Source of the DNA: UBA8752 sp002172485
GTDB lineage: Bacteria > Bacteroidota > Bacteroidia > Flavobacteriales_D > Sanyastnellaceae
Length of the DNA stretch: 64,000 nucleotides
Assembly: GCA_042089915.1 (NCBI GenBank)
Contig: JBELJZ010000004.1
Location: forward strand, 1-64,000
Direction of reading: 5' to 3'
Below are positions 16,553 through 25,376 of the stretch, one piece after another; the first letter of the stretch is position 1, and every line of letters begins with the position of its first letter. The notes beneath the pieces are model-generated. The model was not told the origin of the DNA. It saw only the letters and a program-made list of their open reading frames with translations, and did no database searches. A program made the translations under genes and the position numbers.

Positions 16553-17764
16553 GTGTACCCCAATCTGTATTTTCTGTTTCAAGACCTGTTCGGCATCGAG
16601 ATCTCGGCGCTGAAGCTCGTCAACTCTTTTGGGCTGCTGGTGGCCTTGGCGTTTGTGGCGGCCTCTGCCCTGCTGCGGAGAGAACTGCAGCGCAAGGAGC
16701 AGGAAGGCCGGCTCGAGGCCATGGAGAGCAAGGTCTGGGTTGGCAAGCCCCAGGGCCCGATGGCTTGGGCGTCCAGCGCCCTTCTTGGGTTTGTGCTCGG
16801 TTGGAAAGTGCTGTGGCTGCTGATCAATGCTTCTGATTTGTTTCAAGGCAGTGGCCCGCCCCAGCAGCATCTGTTCAGCGGGGAGGGCTATCCGTTGTTG
16901 GGCTTGGTCGGTGCGGTCGCCCTCGGATTACTGCGGCGGAAGGAGGATCTGAAGCAACGGTTGGAGAAGCCGGAGGAAAAGACGGTGGCTGTGCACCCTT
17001 GGGAACGCACGGGCACCATCACCATGGTCGCGGCCATAGGCGGTGTGGTGGGTGCCAAATTCTTTCACCTGCTCGAGTACCCGGACGAGCTGGTGGCCTT
17101 CTTTCGCGAGCCATCGTTGCAAAGCTTCCTCGGCGGGCTGACCATCTATGGTGGCCTCATTGTCGGCGGCCTGGCTGTCGCGGCCTATGCCCGACGCGTG
17201 CGCATCCCATTCTTGCACTTGGCCGACGCCACGGCGCCCGGCCTGATCCTCGCCTATGGCATCGGACGGATGGGCTGTCAAATCAGCGGCGATGGCGATT
17301 GGGGCATTCCCAATCCCAACCCCAAACCGGACTGGCTCTCATGGGCGCCGGACTGGGTGTGGTCCTACTCCTTCCCCAACAACGTCAACGCCGTCTACGG
17401 TCCGCGCCCCGCCGGCTACACGGGCAAGCTGATCACCGAGAACGACCCTTGGCCGATTTTCGAAGGCTTCGGGACCTACCTCGACCCGGGGGTCTACCCC
17501 ACCTCGTTTTACGAGACGCTCATGGCCACGGTCATCTTCGCCTTCCTCTGGAGCATGCGCAAGCGCTGGGCCGCGCCAGGATTCCTGTTTGGGGTGTACT
17601 TGATGTTCAATGGGGTTGAACGGTTCTTCATCGAGAAGATTCGGGTCAATGCCGAGATGAACTGGCTGGGCCTGACGTTCACCCAAGCAGAGCTGATTTC
17701 GACGCTCACCTTCCTTGGGGGATTGGCCTTGACAATCTGGGTGTCCCGCCGCTCCAAAGGTTGA
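16553..17764 (+). CDS. lgt: Prolipoprotein diacylglyceryl transferase
   Basis: 403 aa polytopic membrane enzyme that transfers diacylglycerol from phosphatidylglycerol to the lipobox cysteine. Seven or so hydrophobic segments are visible (for example NSFGLLVALAFVAASALL, ITMVAAIGGVVGAKFFHLL, SFLGGLTIYGGLIVGGLAVA). The signature GRMGCQISGDGDWG corresponds to the Lgt GRxGNxxxGE region, and FYETLMATVIFAFLW and FNGVERFFIEKIRVN follow. It is longer than the E. coli enzyme, as is usual in Bacteroidota. Only GTG 16553 fits as a start after the mtaB stop. Several lipoproteins in this window would be its substrates. Confidence 0.9.
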   Translation: MYPNLYFLFQDLFGIEISALKLVNSFGLLVALAFVAASALLRRELQRKEQEGRLEAMESKVWVGKPQGPMAWASSALLGFVLGWKVLWLLINASDLFQGSGPPQQHLFSGEGYPLLGLVGAVALGLLRRKEDLKQRLEKPEEKTVAVHPWERTGTITMVAAIGGVVGAKFFHLLEYPDELVAFFREPSLQSFLGGLTIYGGLIVGGLAVAAYARRVRIPFLHLADATAPGLILAYGIGRMGCQISGDGDWGIPNPNPKPDWLSWAPDWVWSYSFPNNVNAVYGPRPAGYTGKLITENDPWPIFEGFGTYLDPGVYPTSFYETLMATVIFAFLWSMRKRWAAPGFLFGVYLMFNGVERFFIEKIRVNAEMNWLGLTFTQAELISTLTFLGGLALTIWVSRRSKG

Positions 17765-17767
17765 CCC

Positions 17768-18589
17768 ATGGAATCCATCCCGCCTCTCCCCTTCGACGCT
17801 GCGGAATTGACCGCGGCCGCGGTTGAGGTCATCCGTCCTGTTGGACACTACCTCTTGGCGCAGCGTGTGGCCGAGGCCGACATCGAAGTGAAGGGCCTGA
17901 ACTCCCTCGTGAGCCACGTTGACAAGACGGCGGAAGCGCAGCTCGTGAAAGGGCTGCAGGCCTTGCTCCCCGAGGCCGGCTTTCTGGCCGAGGAAGGCAC
18001 GGCGGGCGCGTCGGACGACGCCCGGTTCCGCTGGGTGGTGGATCCGTTGGATGGGACGACCAACTTGATTCATGGCTTGCCGGTGTTCTGTGTGTCCGTT
18101 GCCCTCGTTGATGGCCACCAGCCGGTCGTGGCCATCGTGTACGACCCCAACCGCGACGAGTGCTTCACCGCTTGGAAAGGCGGTGGCACGCATCTGAATG
18201 GGAAGCCCGTTCGCTGTGCCAACCGCAGCCATCTGTCGGACGCCTTGGTGGCCACCGGATTTCCCCACTGGGACTTCGATCGGATGGACGACTACCTCAA
18301 GGCTTTGACGGCGTTTGCTCGGGGCTCGCGCGGCATCCGCAGGATGGGGTCCGCCGCCATCGACCTGGCCTATGTCGCCTGCGGCCGGTTCGACCTCTTT
18401 TTTGAATACAGCCTGCAGCCGTGGGACATCGCGGCAGGCCTCCTGCTGGTCCAAGAAGCCGGAGGAATCACCTGCAATTTCTCAGGAGAGGACGACGCCG
18501 AATCCATGCTGTCTGGGGTAGAAACCTTTGCCGCTGCTCCCGGCATCGCTGAGGAAGGGTTGGCCGTGATCCGTTCAGCCTTCGGTTAA
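17768..18589 (+). CDS. Inositol monophosphatase family protein
   Basis: 273 aa Mg2+-dependent phosphatase. Motifs: Glu in LAEEGTAG (about residue 75), WVVDPLDGTTN at 89-99 with metal ligands Asp92 and Asp95, GSAAIDLAYVACGRFD, and the C-terminal WDIAAGLLLVQEAGG with the catalytic/metal aspartate. Length is typical for SuhB/IMPA proteins. In bacteria the substrate may be inositol phosphate, another sugar phosphate or PAP, and the sequence alone does not decide. Three bases separate it from lgt. No promoter is seen in between, so it is probably co-transcribed. Confidence 0.9.
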   Translation: MESIPPLPFDAAELTAAAVEVIRPVGHYLLAQRVAEADIEVKGLNSLVSHVDKTAEAQLVKGLQALLPEAGFLAEEGTAGASDDARFRWVVDPLDGTTNLIHGLPVFCVSVALVDGHQPVVAIVYDPNRDECFTAWKGGGTHLNGKPVRCANRSHLSDALVATGFPHWDFDRMDDYLKALTAFARGSRGIRRMGSAAIDLAYVACGRFDLFFEYSLQPWDIAAGLLLVQEAGGITCNFSGEDDAESMLSGVETFAAAPGIAEEGLAVIRSAFG

Positions 18590-18623
18590 ACGCTGCGGCG
18601 TGTGACCCGTTCCTTTGGGGAAC

Positions 18624-19163
18624 GTGCCTTCCGCTTCGAATCACAACACGCCCCCTGATTTCGCCATTTGGATGTGCGAGCATTACCGCCTGGTGCTCTC
18701 CCAGAGCCGGCGCATGTTGGGGGTGACCGAGGATGCGGAGGATGTGACCCAAGCGGTGTTTGTGAAGACCTGGAAGGCGTGGGATGGGTTTGAAGGCAAT
18801 GAAGCCCAGCGCCGAGCCTGGCTCCTGCGCATCACGCGCAATGCCACGGTGGACGCCGCCCGCAAGCGGAACCTGCGTCGCATGGCGCCGCTCGATGTCG
18901 TGTTGGAGGAGCGAACGGCCGAGGTCTTGAGTTCCCCCGATTTCGAAGGAGATGCCATCTTGGCGCGGCTGCATGCCGCGGTGTCCACGCTGCCGCCTAA
19001 GCAACGCTGGGTCTTTCAGGCCCGGTATTTCGACGATCGACCTTACGTCGATCTGGCCTCAGAAACGGGCACGTCCGAGGGGGCGCTGAAGGCCTCCTAT
19101 CACCACGCCAAGAAAAAGATTGAAGTCATTCTGAAGAAAGAGGCGGAGTCCCTGTTCCATTAA
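18624..19163 (+). CDS. ECF-type RNA polymerase sigma factor
   Basis: 179 aa. Region 2 is present (EHYRLVLSQSRRMLG, DVTQAVFVKTWKAWDGF, RAWLLRITRNATVDAARKR), then a short linker and region 4 (LPPKQRWVFQARYFDDRPY, SETGTSEGALKASYHHAKKK), without sigma 1 or 3 domains, so it is an ECF sigma factor. GTG 18624 is preferred because a TTCCTTTG box (18610-18617) ends six bases before it; TTG 18615 lies inside that box. The next two genes, a one-pass membrane protein with an acidic tail and a Spy-like periplasmic protein, resemble the usual ECF regulatory operon of Bacteroidota. Confidence 0.88.
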   Translation: MPSASNHNTPPDFAIWMCEHYRLVLSQSRRMLGVTEDAEDVTQAVFVKTWKAWDGFEGNEAQRRAWLLRITRNATVDAARKRNLRRMAPLDVVLEERTAEVLSSPDFEGDAILARLHAAVSTLPPKQRWVFQARYFDDRPYVDLASETGTSEGALKASYHHAKKKIEVILKKEAESLFH

Positions 19164-19191
19164 ACCCGAAGAATCCCCATTCGTTTTTCCC

Positions 19192-19527
19192 ATGATGTCC
19201 CACTTCCCTTCTACCGGTCCGAATCGCAAAGACGATGGTTTCCGCGTCGCGGATTCCGCCGTGGAGCGGGCGATCCAGGATGTGATGTCCATGCCCCAAC
19301 ATGGCCGCACCCGTCGGCTCATGCCGATGTTGTCCATGGCGGCGTCGATTGCGTTGATCCTCGGGCTCGGTGTCGCGTTCAGCGAGGCGATGAAGCCGGA
19401 GCCTTGCATGACGTTTGCGTGTCAACTCGAGGCCATGTCCGATGAAGAATTGGCCGGGATGATGGAGTTGTTGGAGGAAGAGTCCCTCCTCGAGATGGAA
19501 GAAGAGTCTTGGACCACCCTGTACTGA
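19192..19527 (+). CDS. Small one-pass membrane protein, candidate anti-sigma factor
   Basis: 111 aa, not recognised as a named family. Residues about 1-45 are polar (cytosolic if N-in), about 46-64 form one membrane helix (MLSMAASIALILGLGVAF), and the remainder is strongly acidic (DEELAGMMELLEEESLLEMEEE) with two cysteines (CMTFACQL). It sits 28 bases after the ECF sigma gene and 2 bases before a Spy-like gene. Position and topology fit an atypical anti-sigma factor, but no zinc-finger (HxxxCxxC) anti-sigma motif is present. Function is inferred from context only. Confidence 0.6.
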   Translation: MMSHFPSTGPNRKDDGFRVADSAVERAIQDVMSMPQHGRTRRLMPMLSMAASIALILGLGVAFSEAMKPEPCMTFACQLEAMSDEELAGMMELLEEESLLEMEEESWTTLY

Positions 19528-19529
19528 AC

Positions 19530-20072
19530 ATGAAATCGATGAACGATATGAAGATGATCACCCGTCCCTTTCCAATGGTCCTGTCCACGTTGATGGTGGG
19601 CCTTCTGTTATCGCCGGCGCTGCTTGCCCAGCCGGATGGCCGATCTGGCGGTGTGGACCGCGAGGCGCTCCGCGAGCGCATGGACGTCATGGCGGTGGGC
19701 TTTCTCACGGAGGAGCTGGAGTTGGATGCCGAGTTAGCCCAGGTATTCTGGCCGATCTACAACGCCCACAAAGAAGAGCTGGATCGCGCCACCCGCGATT
19801 TGAAGAAGATCGGAGAAGACTTGAACGCATTCGAGGGCGGGTCAGAAGATGAATTCAACACCCTCCTTGATCGACTTGAGGCCGCAGAGTTTGGGCTCCC
19901 TCAATTGCGGGCTCAATTCCTCCGTGATGTGTCGGAGGAATTCGGGCCGGATTTTGCGGTCCGGTGCATCCAGGCGCAGAAAAAATTCAAGCAAGTGGTC
20001 CGCCAGCGAATGCAGCAGCGGATGTCCGGTCAGAAAAGCCGGCGGCCTGGGGGGCGTCCGAGACGCCCCTGA
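19530..20072 (+). CDS. Periplasmic Spy/CpxP-like sensor protein of the ECF operon
   Basis: 180 aa. A signal peptide (about 1-33, ending SPALLAQ) is followed by a mostly helical, highly charged region (EELELDAELAQVFWPIYNAHKEEL, a LTxxQ-like helix, then LRAQFLRDVSEEFG) and a basic Arg/Gly/Pro tail (GQKSRRPGGRPRRP). This layout is that of the Spy/CpxP-like proteins often annotated as sensor of ECF-type sigma factor in Bacteroidota. Start ATG 19530 lies two bases after the preceding stop; several in-frame ATGs follow within 30 bases. Predicted role: sensing envelope stress for the sigma factor, by inference. Confidence 0.65.
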   Translation: MKSMNDMKMITRPFPMVLSTLMVGLLLSPALLAQPDGRSGGVDREALRERMDVMAVGFLTEELELDAELAQVFWPIYNAHKEELDRATRDLKKIGEDLNAFEGGSEDEFNTLLDRLEAAEFGLPQLRAQFLRDVSEEFGPDFAVRCIQAQKKFKQVVRQRMQQRMSGQKSRRPGGRPRRP

Positions 20073-20075
20073 CGT

Positions 20076-20474
20076 TCAGTCGTTGTCTGGACGGAAGGTC
20101 AGGCAGACGCCGTTGACGCAATGGCGGGTTCCCGTCTCGGTCGGTCCGTCAGGGAACACATGGCCGAGGTGCGAGTCGCATTCCGCACACCGGATTTCCA
20201 CTCGAATCATGCCGTGGGAGGTGTCCCGGATGCGGGTCACCCTGGCCCCCTCGATTTCTTGATCGAAGCTGGGCCAGCCACAGCCGGCGTCGAATTTGGC
20301 GCTGTGCGCAAACAGGGCGGTGTCGCAGACCTTGCAGTGGTAGTTCCCCTTTCGGGTTTCCTGGTTGAGCTCGCTGGTGAAGGGACGCTCGGTGCCACTC
20401 CGGCGCAGCATGCGGAATTCTTCTGGACTCAGTCGGCCGACGAGGTCGGCGTCATCGTACTCTGCCATGGTCAA
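20076..20474 (-). CDS. msrB: Peptide-methionine (R)-S-oxide reductase
   Basis: 132 aa. MsrB reduces methionine-R-sulfoxide in proteins. Four zinc-ligand cysteines appear as CKVC (about 47-50) and CAEC (about 96-99). The substrate segment is FDAGCGWPSFDQ, and the catalytic cysteine is in TRHCVNGVCLTF near the end. Its start overlaps the stop of the DEAD-box helicase gene by four bases (ATGA type), so the two are translationally coupled. ATG 20468 (MAEYDD) is an alternative start. It converges with the Spy-like gene, 3 bases apart. Confidence 0.94.
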   Translation of the reverse strand: MTMAEYDDADLVGRLSPEEFRMLRRSGTERPFTSELNQETRKGNYHCKVCDTALFAHSAKFDAGCGWPSFDQEIEGARVTRIRDTSHGMIRVEIRCAECDSHLGHVFPDGPTETGTRHCVNGVCLTFRPDND

Positions 20475-22075
20475 CCTTGGGGCTGGCCACCACTCTGCTG
20501 ACCGCCTTGTTGGCCGCCGCCCTCGCCGCCGTGGCGCCTGCCGCTGCGATTCTTGCGGCGCTTCTTGTTGCCGCCTTCACCGTGGCCACTTTGGCCGCCT
20601 TGGTTCTGGCCTTGCGGACGGTCTCCTCCACCGCCTTGGCCACCTCGGCCCCGGCGACGGTCTCCGTCCCGTCCACGGCCACCGCCGCCTCCACCGCGTC
20701 GATCGCCGCCACGGCCTCGGCCGCCTCCGCCACCACGTCCGCCACGACCACCGCGGTCGGAGGGGGCGTTCGGATCGTACGCAGGTCCTTCTCCCAACTC
20801 TTCTGGCAGGGGTTCCTTCCGGACCTCCATGTCGATGAGCTTTTCAATTTTGGCGAAGTTGCGCATCTCGCCTGGCGTGATGAGCGTGATGCCCACACCA
20901 CCGCGACCTGCGCGGGCTGTCCGCCCGATGCGGTGCACGTAGTCTTCTTCATTCGGCGGCACATCGTAGTTGATGACCATCTCGATGTTGTCGATGTCAA
21001 TGCCGCGGCTGACCACGTCGGTGGCGACGAGGACGTTGACCTTTCGGTTGCGGAACCGGCGCATGACGTCTTCCCGGTCTTTTTGCTCGAGGTCTGAGCT
21101 GATGGAGCCCACATTGAGTCCGGCCTTGGAGAGCGAGCGGGCGATGATGCCAATGCTGCGCTTTCGGCTGGAGAAGACGATGACGGACTCCAGGCCGCGG
21201 TCCTTGAGCAGGCTGACCAGCAGTTTTGGCTTCTGGTCGTCGTGGACGGGGTAAGCCACTTGCATCACCTTTTCCGCCGGGCGGGACAGGGCGATCTGGA
21301 CCGTCACAGGATCCTTGAGCATCGACGTGGCCAGCTTGCCGATGCGGTCGGGCATCGTGGCGCTGAAGAGCAGGGTCTGGCGCTCGGGGTTGCAATGCTC
21401 GGCAATGCGGTTGATGTCACCAAGGAAGCCCATGTCGAGCATGCGGTCCGCCTCATCGAGGATGAGGACGTCGAGCTTACTCAGGTCCACATAGCCCAGA
21501 TTCATGTGGCTGAGCATCCGGCCGGGCGTGACGATGGCGATGTCGACGCCCGTGGTGAGGGCATTCTTCTCGCGGTCGAAATCGCTTCCACTGCCACCGC
21601 CGTAGATGGCCACACTGGACGTGCCAGAGAAATAGCCGAAGCCTTCACAGGCCTGGTCGATTTGCAGGGCGAGCTCGCGAGTGGGCGTGATGATGAGGCA
21701 CTTGATGTGGTCCCCGCCGCCGGCTTCGTGGATGTTGTGCATCGTCGGAAGCAGGAAGGCGGCGGTCTTGCCGGTTCCAGTCTGGGCGATGCCGATCAGG
21801 TCCCGCCCTTCGGTGATGGGCGGGATGGCCAGGGTCTGGATGGGTGTGGCGACTTCGAAGCCCATGGCGTCGAGGCCTTCCTGCACCGCGTCGCAGAGGG
21901 GCAGTTCCTTGAAGGGGAGTTTGGGGGGTTCCTCGGGTGCCGCTTCGGCTTCGGAGGATTCGTCTTGGGCGTCCCGGGTCGGCGCGTCCTGCGCCTCGGC
22001 TTCTTTGTGGCCCGAATCGGGCTGGGACGCATCGGAGGGGGCCAACGGTTGGTCGGCGTCGTGCGTGTCAATCAT
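20471..22075 (-). CDS. DEAD-box RNA helicase with RG-rich tail
   Basis: 534 aa. An acidic low-complexity N-terminus (about 1-55) precedes the helicase core (about 55-420): Q-motif GFEVATPIQTLAIP, AQTGTGKTA, PTRELALQ, TPGR, DEAD, SAT, IVFSSRKR, VATDVVSRGID and HRIGRTARAGR. The last 90 or so residues are Gly/Arg repeats (GGRGGGGGRGRGG, then GGQQGGQQSGG), a typical RNA-binding tail of RhlE/CsdA-like helicases. It is upstream of and coupled to msrB. No -7 box stands next to the start. A GAACTTTG sequence about 35 bases upstream could serve, giving a longer leader. Confidence 0.93.
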   Translation of the reverse strand: MIDTHDADQPLAPSDASQPDSGHKEAEAQDAPTRDAQDESSEAEAAPEEPPKLPFKELPLCDAVQEGLDAMGFEVATPIQTLAIPPITEGRDLIGIAQTGTGKTAAFLLPTMHNIHEAGGGDHIKCLIITPTRELALQIDQACEGFGYFSGTSSVAIYGGGSGSDFDREKNALTTGVDIAIVTPGRMLSHMNLGYVDLSKLDVLILDEADRMLDMGFLGDINRIAEHCNPERQTLLFSATMPDRIGKLATSMLKDPVTVQIALSRPAEKVMQVAYPVHDDQKPKLLVSLLKDRGLESVIVFSSRKRSIGIIARSLSKAGLNVGSISSDLEQKDREDVMRRFRNRKVNVLVATDVVSRGIDIDNIEMVINYDVPPNEEDYVHRIGRTARAGRGGVGITLITPGEMRNFAKIEKLIDMEVRKEPLPEELGEGPAYDPNAPSDRGGRGGRGGGGGRGRGGDRRGGGGGGRGRDGDRRRGRGGQGGGGDRPQGQNQGGQSGHGEGGNKKRRKNRSGRRHGGEGGGQQGGQQSGGQPQG

Positions 22076-22187
22076 GAAATGGCATCCGCGGTTGTAGCGA
22101 ATGCCTCAAAGTTCGGACATGTGAGCCCCGGCTCGACACACGACAAGAAGTTTGTGAGTCCGCGCAACTTGAAAGCCACGAGGCGGT

Positions 22188-22195
22188 TACTTTGT
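22188..22195 (+). promoter_or_regulatory. Possible -7 box (TACTTTGT) upstream of the PKD-repeat gene
   Basis: TACTTTGT ends 18 bases before the ATG at 22214. It resembles the gcvT box TACTTTAG. Weak on its own. Confidence 0.3.
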
Positions 22196-22213
22196 CGAAC
22201 TGTAGTTCCGCCC

Positions 22214-24892
22214 ATGCGTCACCGCTTTCTCAAATTCTGCATCTGCCTGCTTCTGAGCTTGTTGGGGAGCTATGCTCAGGCGACGCACATCGTCGGCGGT
22301 GAGATCAGCTACGAGGACTTGGGCAATGGGTCCTATCGCATTCGGCTGGTGGTGTACCGCGATTGTGGCCCAACCAATCAAAACGGAACCGGTTTTGACG
22401 ATGCCGCTGCGGTCGGCATTTTCAATGCCAATGGACAGTTGATCAATTCGGTCAGCATCCCCCTCTCCTTTCAGAACGTCAATGAAGTGCCCGTGGTGCT
22501 GGAGAACCCGTGTGGCACGCCTCCACCCTCGGTGTGTGTGGAGCAGGCGGTGTACCAGCAGGTGGTGGACATTGGGGAGTCCCCCAACGGTTTCACCTTG
22601 AGCTACCAACGTTGTTGTCGGAATCCGTCGATCATCAACCTCAATGCGCCGGACGATGCCGGGGCCACCTTCACGACGCAAATCCCGGGCACCAACCAGA
22701 CGGAGGCCCCGAACAGCAGTCCGGTATTCAACAGCCTGCCGCCGGTGGCCCTTTGTGCCGGGTTTGACTTCTTTTTTGACCACAGCGCGACGGATGCGGA
22801 TGGCGACAGCCTGGCGTACACGTTCTGCTCGCCCATGTTTGGTGGAACGCCGAACCAACCTGCGCCCAACCCGCCCAACGGACCGCCTTACACAGACGTG
22901 AACTGGGCTGCTGGTTACAGTGCGACCTATCCGATGGACGGTGACCCCGCCCTGTCCATTGACCCTGTGACGGGCTTCATCACGGGTCAGCCGACCACTG
23001 CGGGGCAGTATGTGATTGGCATTTGCGTGGAAGAATGGCGGGATGGTGTGCTGTTGAGCACATCCAATCGTGATTTCCAATTCAATGTCACGTTGTGCGA
23101 TCCCAACATCAATTCCAATGTCGCCATCCAGACGGGCAGTCAGCTGTGCATTGGAGAGACCATCGATTTCCAGCAATTCTCGTTGAACGCCACCTTTTTC
23201 CACTGGGACTTTGGTGTGCCTGGCATCGAATCGGACACGTCGAACCTCGCCTACCCGAGCTACACCTTTCCGGAGCCGGGAACCTACACGGTGACGTTGG
23301 TGGCCAATCCAGGTTGGCCCTGCGCAGACACGAGCACGTCGGTCTATGACGTCTTCGCTCCGGTCAATCCAGAGCTCGAGGTGACGGGATTCGATTGCTC
23401 CTCGGGGACACCGGTCTTCGATTTCGGAACGGTGGAGACCTACAACGGAGCGGACTTTACGTGGGACTTCGGCAACCTCGCCTCGAGCAGTTCCAGTAAC
23501 CTCGCCACACCGGGAGGCATCGGGTTTCCAGAGATGGAGGATGTCGAGGCGGAATTGACCCTTGTTCAAAATGGATGCGTGGGCAGCGGTGTGTTGGATT
23601 GGACCCCACCGCCCCCTCCGACTTCTGGGATTGTTCCGCAAGTCGATTTTTGCACGGGATTCACCCTCAACTTCGAGAACAGCAGCGTGGGCGGGTCTGG
23701 CTTCGCGTGGGATTTCGGGGAGCCTGGAAATCTGGATGTCAGTGAAGACGCTTTCCCCACCTGGACATATGATGGCCCGGGGACGTACACCGTACAATTG
23801 GTAACGCTCGCAGATTTTCAATGTCCGGACACGACCACAGAAGTGTTCGAGGTGGCGTGGTTGCTGGAACCCTTTTTCGAGACACCGGACCCCGAGTGCT
23901 TTGAAGAACACAGCTTCACGCTGGAGGCCATTGGTGTCACGGACCCGAACGCGACGTTCCAATGGGACTACGCGCCGGGATCCGCGACCATGGATGCGGG
24001 CAGTGCCCTCCAGGGGTTGGCCTTTCCCCAGCCCGGTACTTACACCGTAGAGGTGACTGTGACGGCCGAGGGATGTGAGCGGGATTTCGATTCGGAAGTC
24101 GAGGTGTTGGTGGATCCCAGCATCGGTTTTGACGGTGGACCGGTGACGGGGTGTCCCCCGCTGCCGGTGAGCTTCGAGAACTTCTCGGTGACCGAGACTG
24201 CAGCGGGATACACTTGGCTTTTTGGGGATGGTTCCACATCATCGTCACCGAGTCCGAGCCATGTCTACGAGGTCCCGGGTACGTACACCGTGACCCTCGA
24301 AATGACCACGACGGGATACTGCAACCAAGACCTCGCGGAGACCAAGACGGCGTTTGTGGAAGTCCATCCAGTGCCTTCTGCAGGATTTGAGGTGGAACCC
24401 AATCTCGTGGACATCCTGGAGCCCCAGGTGGAGGTGACGGACTTGAGCGTGGGCGCCGTTCAGCATTTCTACAATTTCGGGGACGGCGGATCGAGCGATG
24501 CGTCCGACCCAACATACGTCTTCACGGGGGCTGGCCTGTTCAATGTGACCCAGACCGTCCTCAACGAATACGGTTGCACGGCGGTGGCCCAGGGAGAGGT
24601 GGGCGTCAATGGCACCTTGTTTTACGCACCCAACAGCTTCACCCCCAACAACGACGGGCTCAACGATGTATGGAAACCGGTTGTGACGGGGACGTCGGCC
24701 TATTCATGCAAGGTGTTCAACCGTTGGGGTGAGGTGTTCTTTGAGACCGACGATCCTGAGGCGGTTTGGCTGGGCAATGTGCGCGATGGCGAACATTACG
24801 CCCCCAACGGCCTGTATCTGTACCAGGTTTTCTTGGAGGACCAGCTCCGGATTCCGTTCGAGTACACGGGGCAGATTCAGCTGTTCCGTTGA
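22214..24892 (+). CDS. Secreted PKD-repeat protein with gliding-motility-associated (T9SS type B) C-terminal domain
   Basis: 892 aa. The signal peptide (residues about 1-21) leads directly to ATHIVGGEISYEDLGNGSY, a start typical of Bacteroidota PKD/gliding C-terminal proteins. Four to six PKD-like modules follow (TFFHWDFGVPG, ADFTWDFGNLA, SGFAWDFGEPG, AGYTWLFGDGS, YNFGDGGSS with YTVTLxxxT strands). The last 90 residues are a type B T9SS domain (YAPNSFTPNNDGLNDVWKP, CKVFNRWGEVFFE, APNGLYLYQVFL). Type B tails mark proteins exported by the PorV/PorP-SprE branch, often adhesins or SprB-like filaments. ATG 22214 is supported by the signal peptide. It is divergent from the helicase gene with a 138-base shared upstream region. 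Confidence 0.88.
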   Translation: MRHRFLKFCICLLLSLLGSYAQATHIVGGEISYEDLGNGSYRIRLVVYRDCGPTNQNGTGFDDAAAVGIFNANGQLINSVSIPLSFQNVNEVPVVLENPCGTPPPSVCVEQAVYQQVVDIGESPNGFTLSYQRCCRNPSIINLNAPDDAGATFTTQIPGTNQTEAPNSSPVFNSLPPVALCAGFDFFFDHSATDADGDSLAYTFCSPMFGGTPNQPAPNPPNGPPYTDVNWAAGYSATYPMDGDPALSIDPVTGFITGQPTTAGQYVIGICVEEWRDGVLLSTSNRDFQFNVTLCDPNINSNVAIQTGSQLCIGETIDFQQFSLNATFFHWDFGVPGIESDTSNLAYPSYTFPEPGTYTVTLVANPGWPCADTSTSVYDVFAPVNPELEVTGFDCSSGTPVFDFGTVETYNGADFTWDFGNLASSSSSNLATPGGIGFPEMEDVEAELTLVQNGCVGSGVLDWTPPPPPTSGIVPQVDFCTGFTLNFENSSVGGSGFAWDFGEPGNLDVSEDAFPTWTYDGPGTYTVQLVTLADFQCPDTTTEVFEVAWLLEPFFETPDPECFEEHSFTLEAIGVTDPNATFQWDYAPGSATMDAGSALQGLAFPQPGTYTVEVTVTAEGCERDFDSEVEVLVDPSIGFDGGPVTGCPPLPVSFENFSVTETAAGYTWLFGDGSTSSSPSPSHVYEVPGTYTVTLEMTTTGYCNQDLAETKTAFVEVHPVPSAGFEVEPNLVDILEPQVEVTDLSVGAVQHFYNFGDGGSSDASDPTYVFTGAGLFNVTQTVLNEYGCTAVAQGEVGVNGTLFYAPNSFTPNNDGLNDVWKPVVTGTSAYSCKVFNRWGEVFFETDDPEAVWLGNVRDGEHYAPNGLYLYQVFLEDQLRIPFEYTGQIQLFR

Positions 24893-24937
24893 TTCGGCTC
24901 AGGTTGTCTTACCTTCTCCCCAACGAATACAGGAGAC

Positions 24938-25306
24938 ATGTACGGCGATCGCAAGCAGCAGGATTGGGGACGGGGTGACCGTCGCGAGGAGGATGTGCAC
25001 ACGATTTCGGTGAAGGCCGGAAAGCGCACCTACTTTTTTGACATCCGCGCCACCCGGGCCAAGGACCTTTATTTGACCATCACCGAAAGCAAGCGCCAGA
25101 ACCACGCCAATGGTGAGGTCACGTACAGCAAGCACAAGCTGTTTTTGTACAAGGAAGATTTCGAGAAGTTCGCAGATGGCCTGAAGGACAGCTTGGAGAA
25201 GATCTCCGAACTCCAAGGAACAGGAGACTACCAGAGCGGGGAGCACCACGGTCCCAAAAAGGACGAGGGAGGATCGTCCGACGAGGTTCGCTTCGAGGAT
25301 TTGTAA
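24938..25306 (+). CDS. DUF3276 PUR-domain protein
   Basis: 122 aa. Core residues about 20-88 (TISVKAGKRTYFFDIRATRA, DLYLTITESKRQ, YSKHKLFLYKEDFEKFADGL) match the PUR repeat of the Bacteroidota DUF3276 family. A related PUR protein in Borrelia binds single-stranded nucleic acid. N- and C-terminal tails are charged and low-complexity. A TACCTTCT box at 24910-24917 and a clear AGGAG ribosome-binding sequence (24931-24935) precede the ATG, which is unusual in this window. Probable nucleic-acid-binding housekeeping protein; the target is unknown. Confidence 0.88.
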   Translation: MYGDRKQQDWGRGDRREEDVHTISVKAGKRTYFFDIRATRAKDLYLTITESKRQNHANGEVTYSKHKLFLYKEDFEKFADGLKDSLEKISELQGTGDYQSGEHHGPKKDEGGSSDEVRFEDL

Positions 25307-25337
25307 GCTTCTGATTGCGCATGGAACAGGGGTTCCG

Positions 25338-25346
25338 TGTGGATAA
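25338..25346 (-). promoter_or_regulatory. Perfect DnaA box (TTATCCACA on minus strand)
   Basis: The plus strand reads TGTGGATAA, the exact reverse complement of the consensus DnaA box. It lies in the 91-base gap before the MBL hydrolase-parA-parB genes, 30 bases upstream of a TATATTTG promoter box. A single box suggests DnaA-linked regulation rather than an origin. Confidence 0.45.
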
Positions 25347-25376
25347 TTCACCCGGCTTCCCACAGGAGTGTCCGGC

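Noticed and set aside
20471..20760. Repetitive GC-rich stretch that looks like a repeat array
   Set aside because: It encodes the Arg/Gly-rich tail of the DEAD-box helicase. No regular spacer-repeat structure, so not CRISPR.
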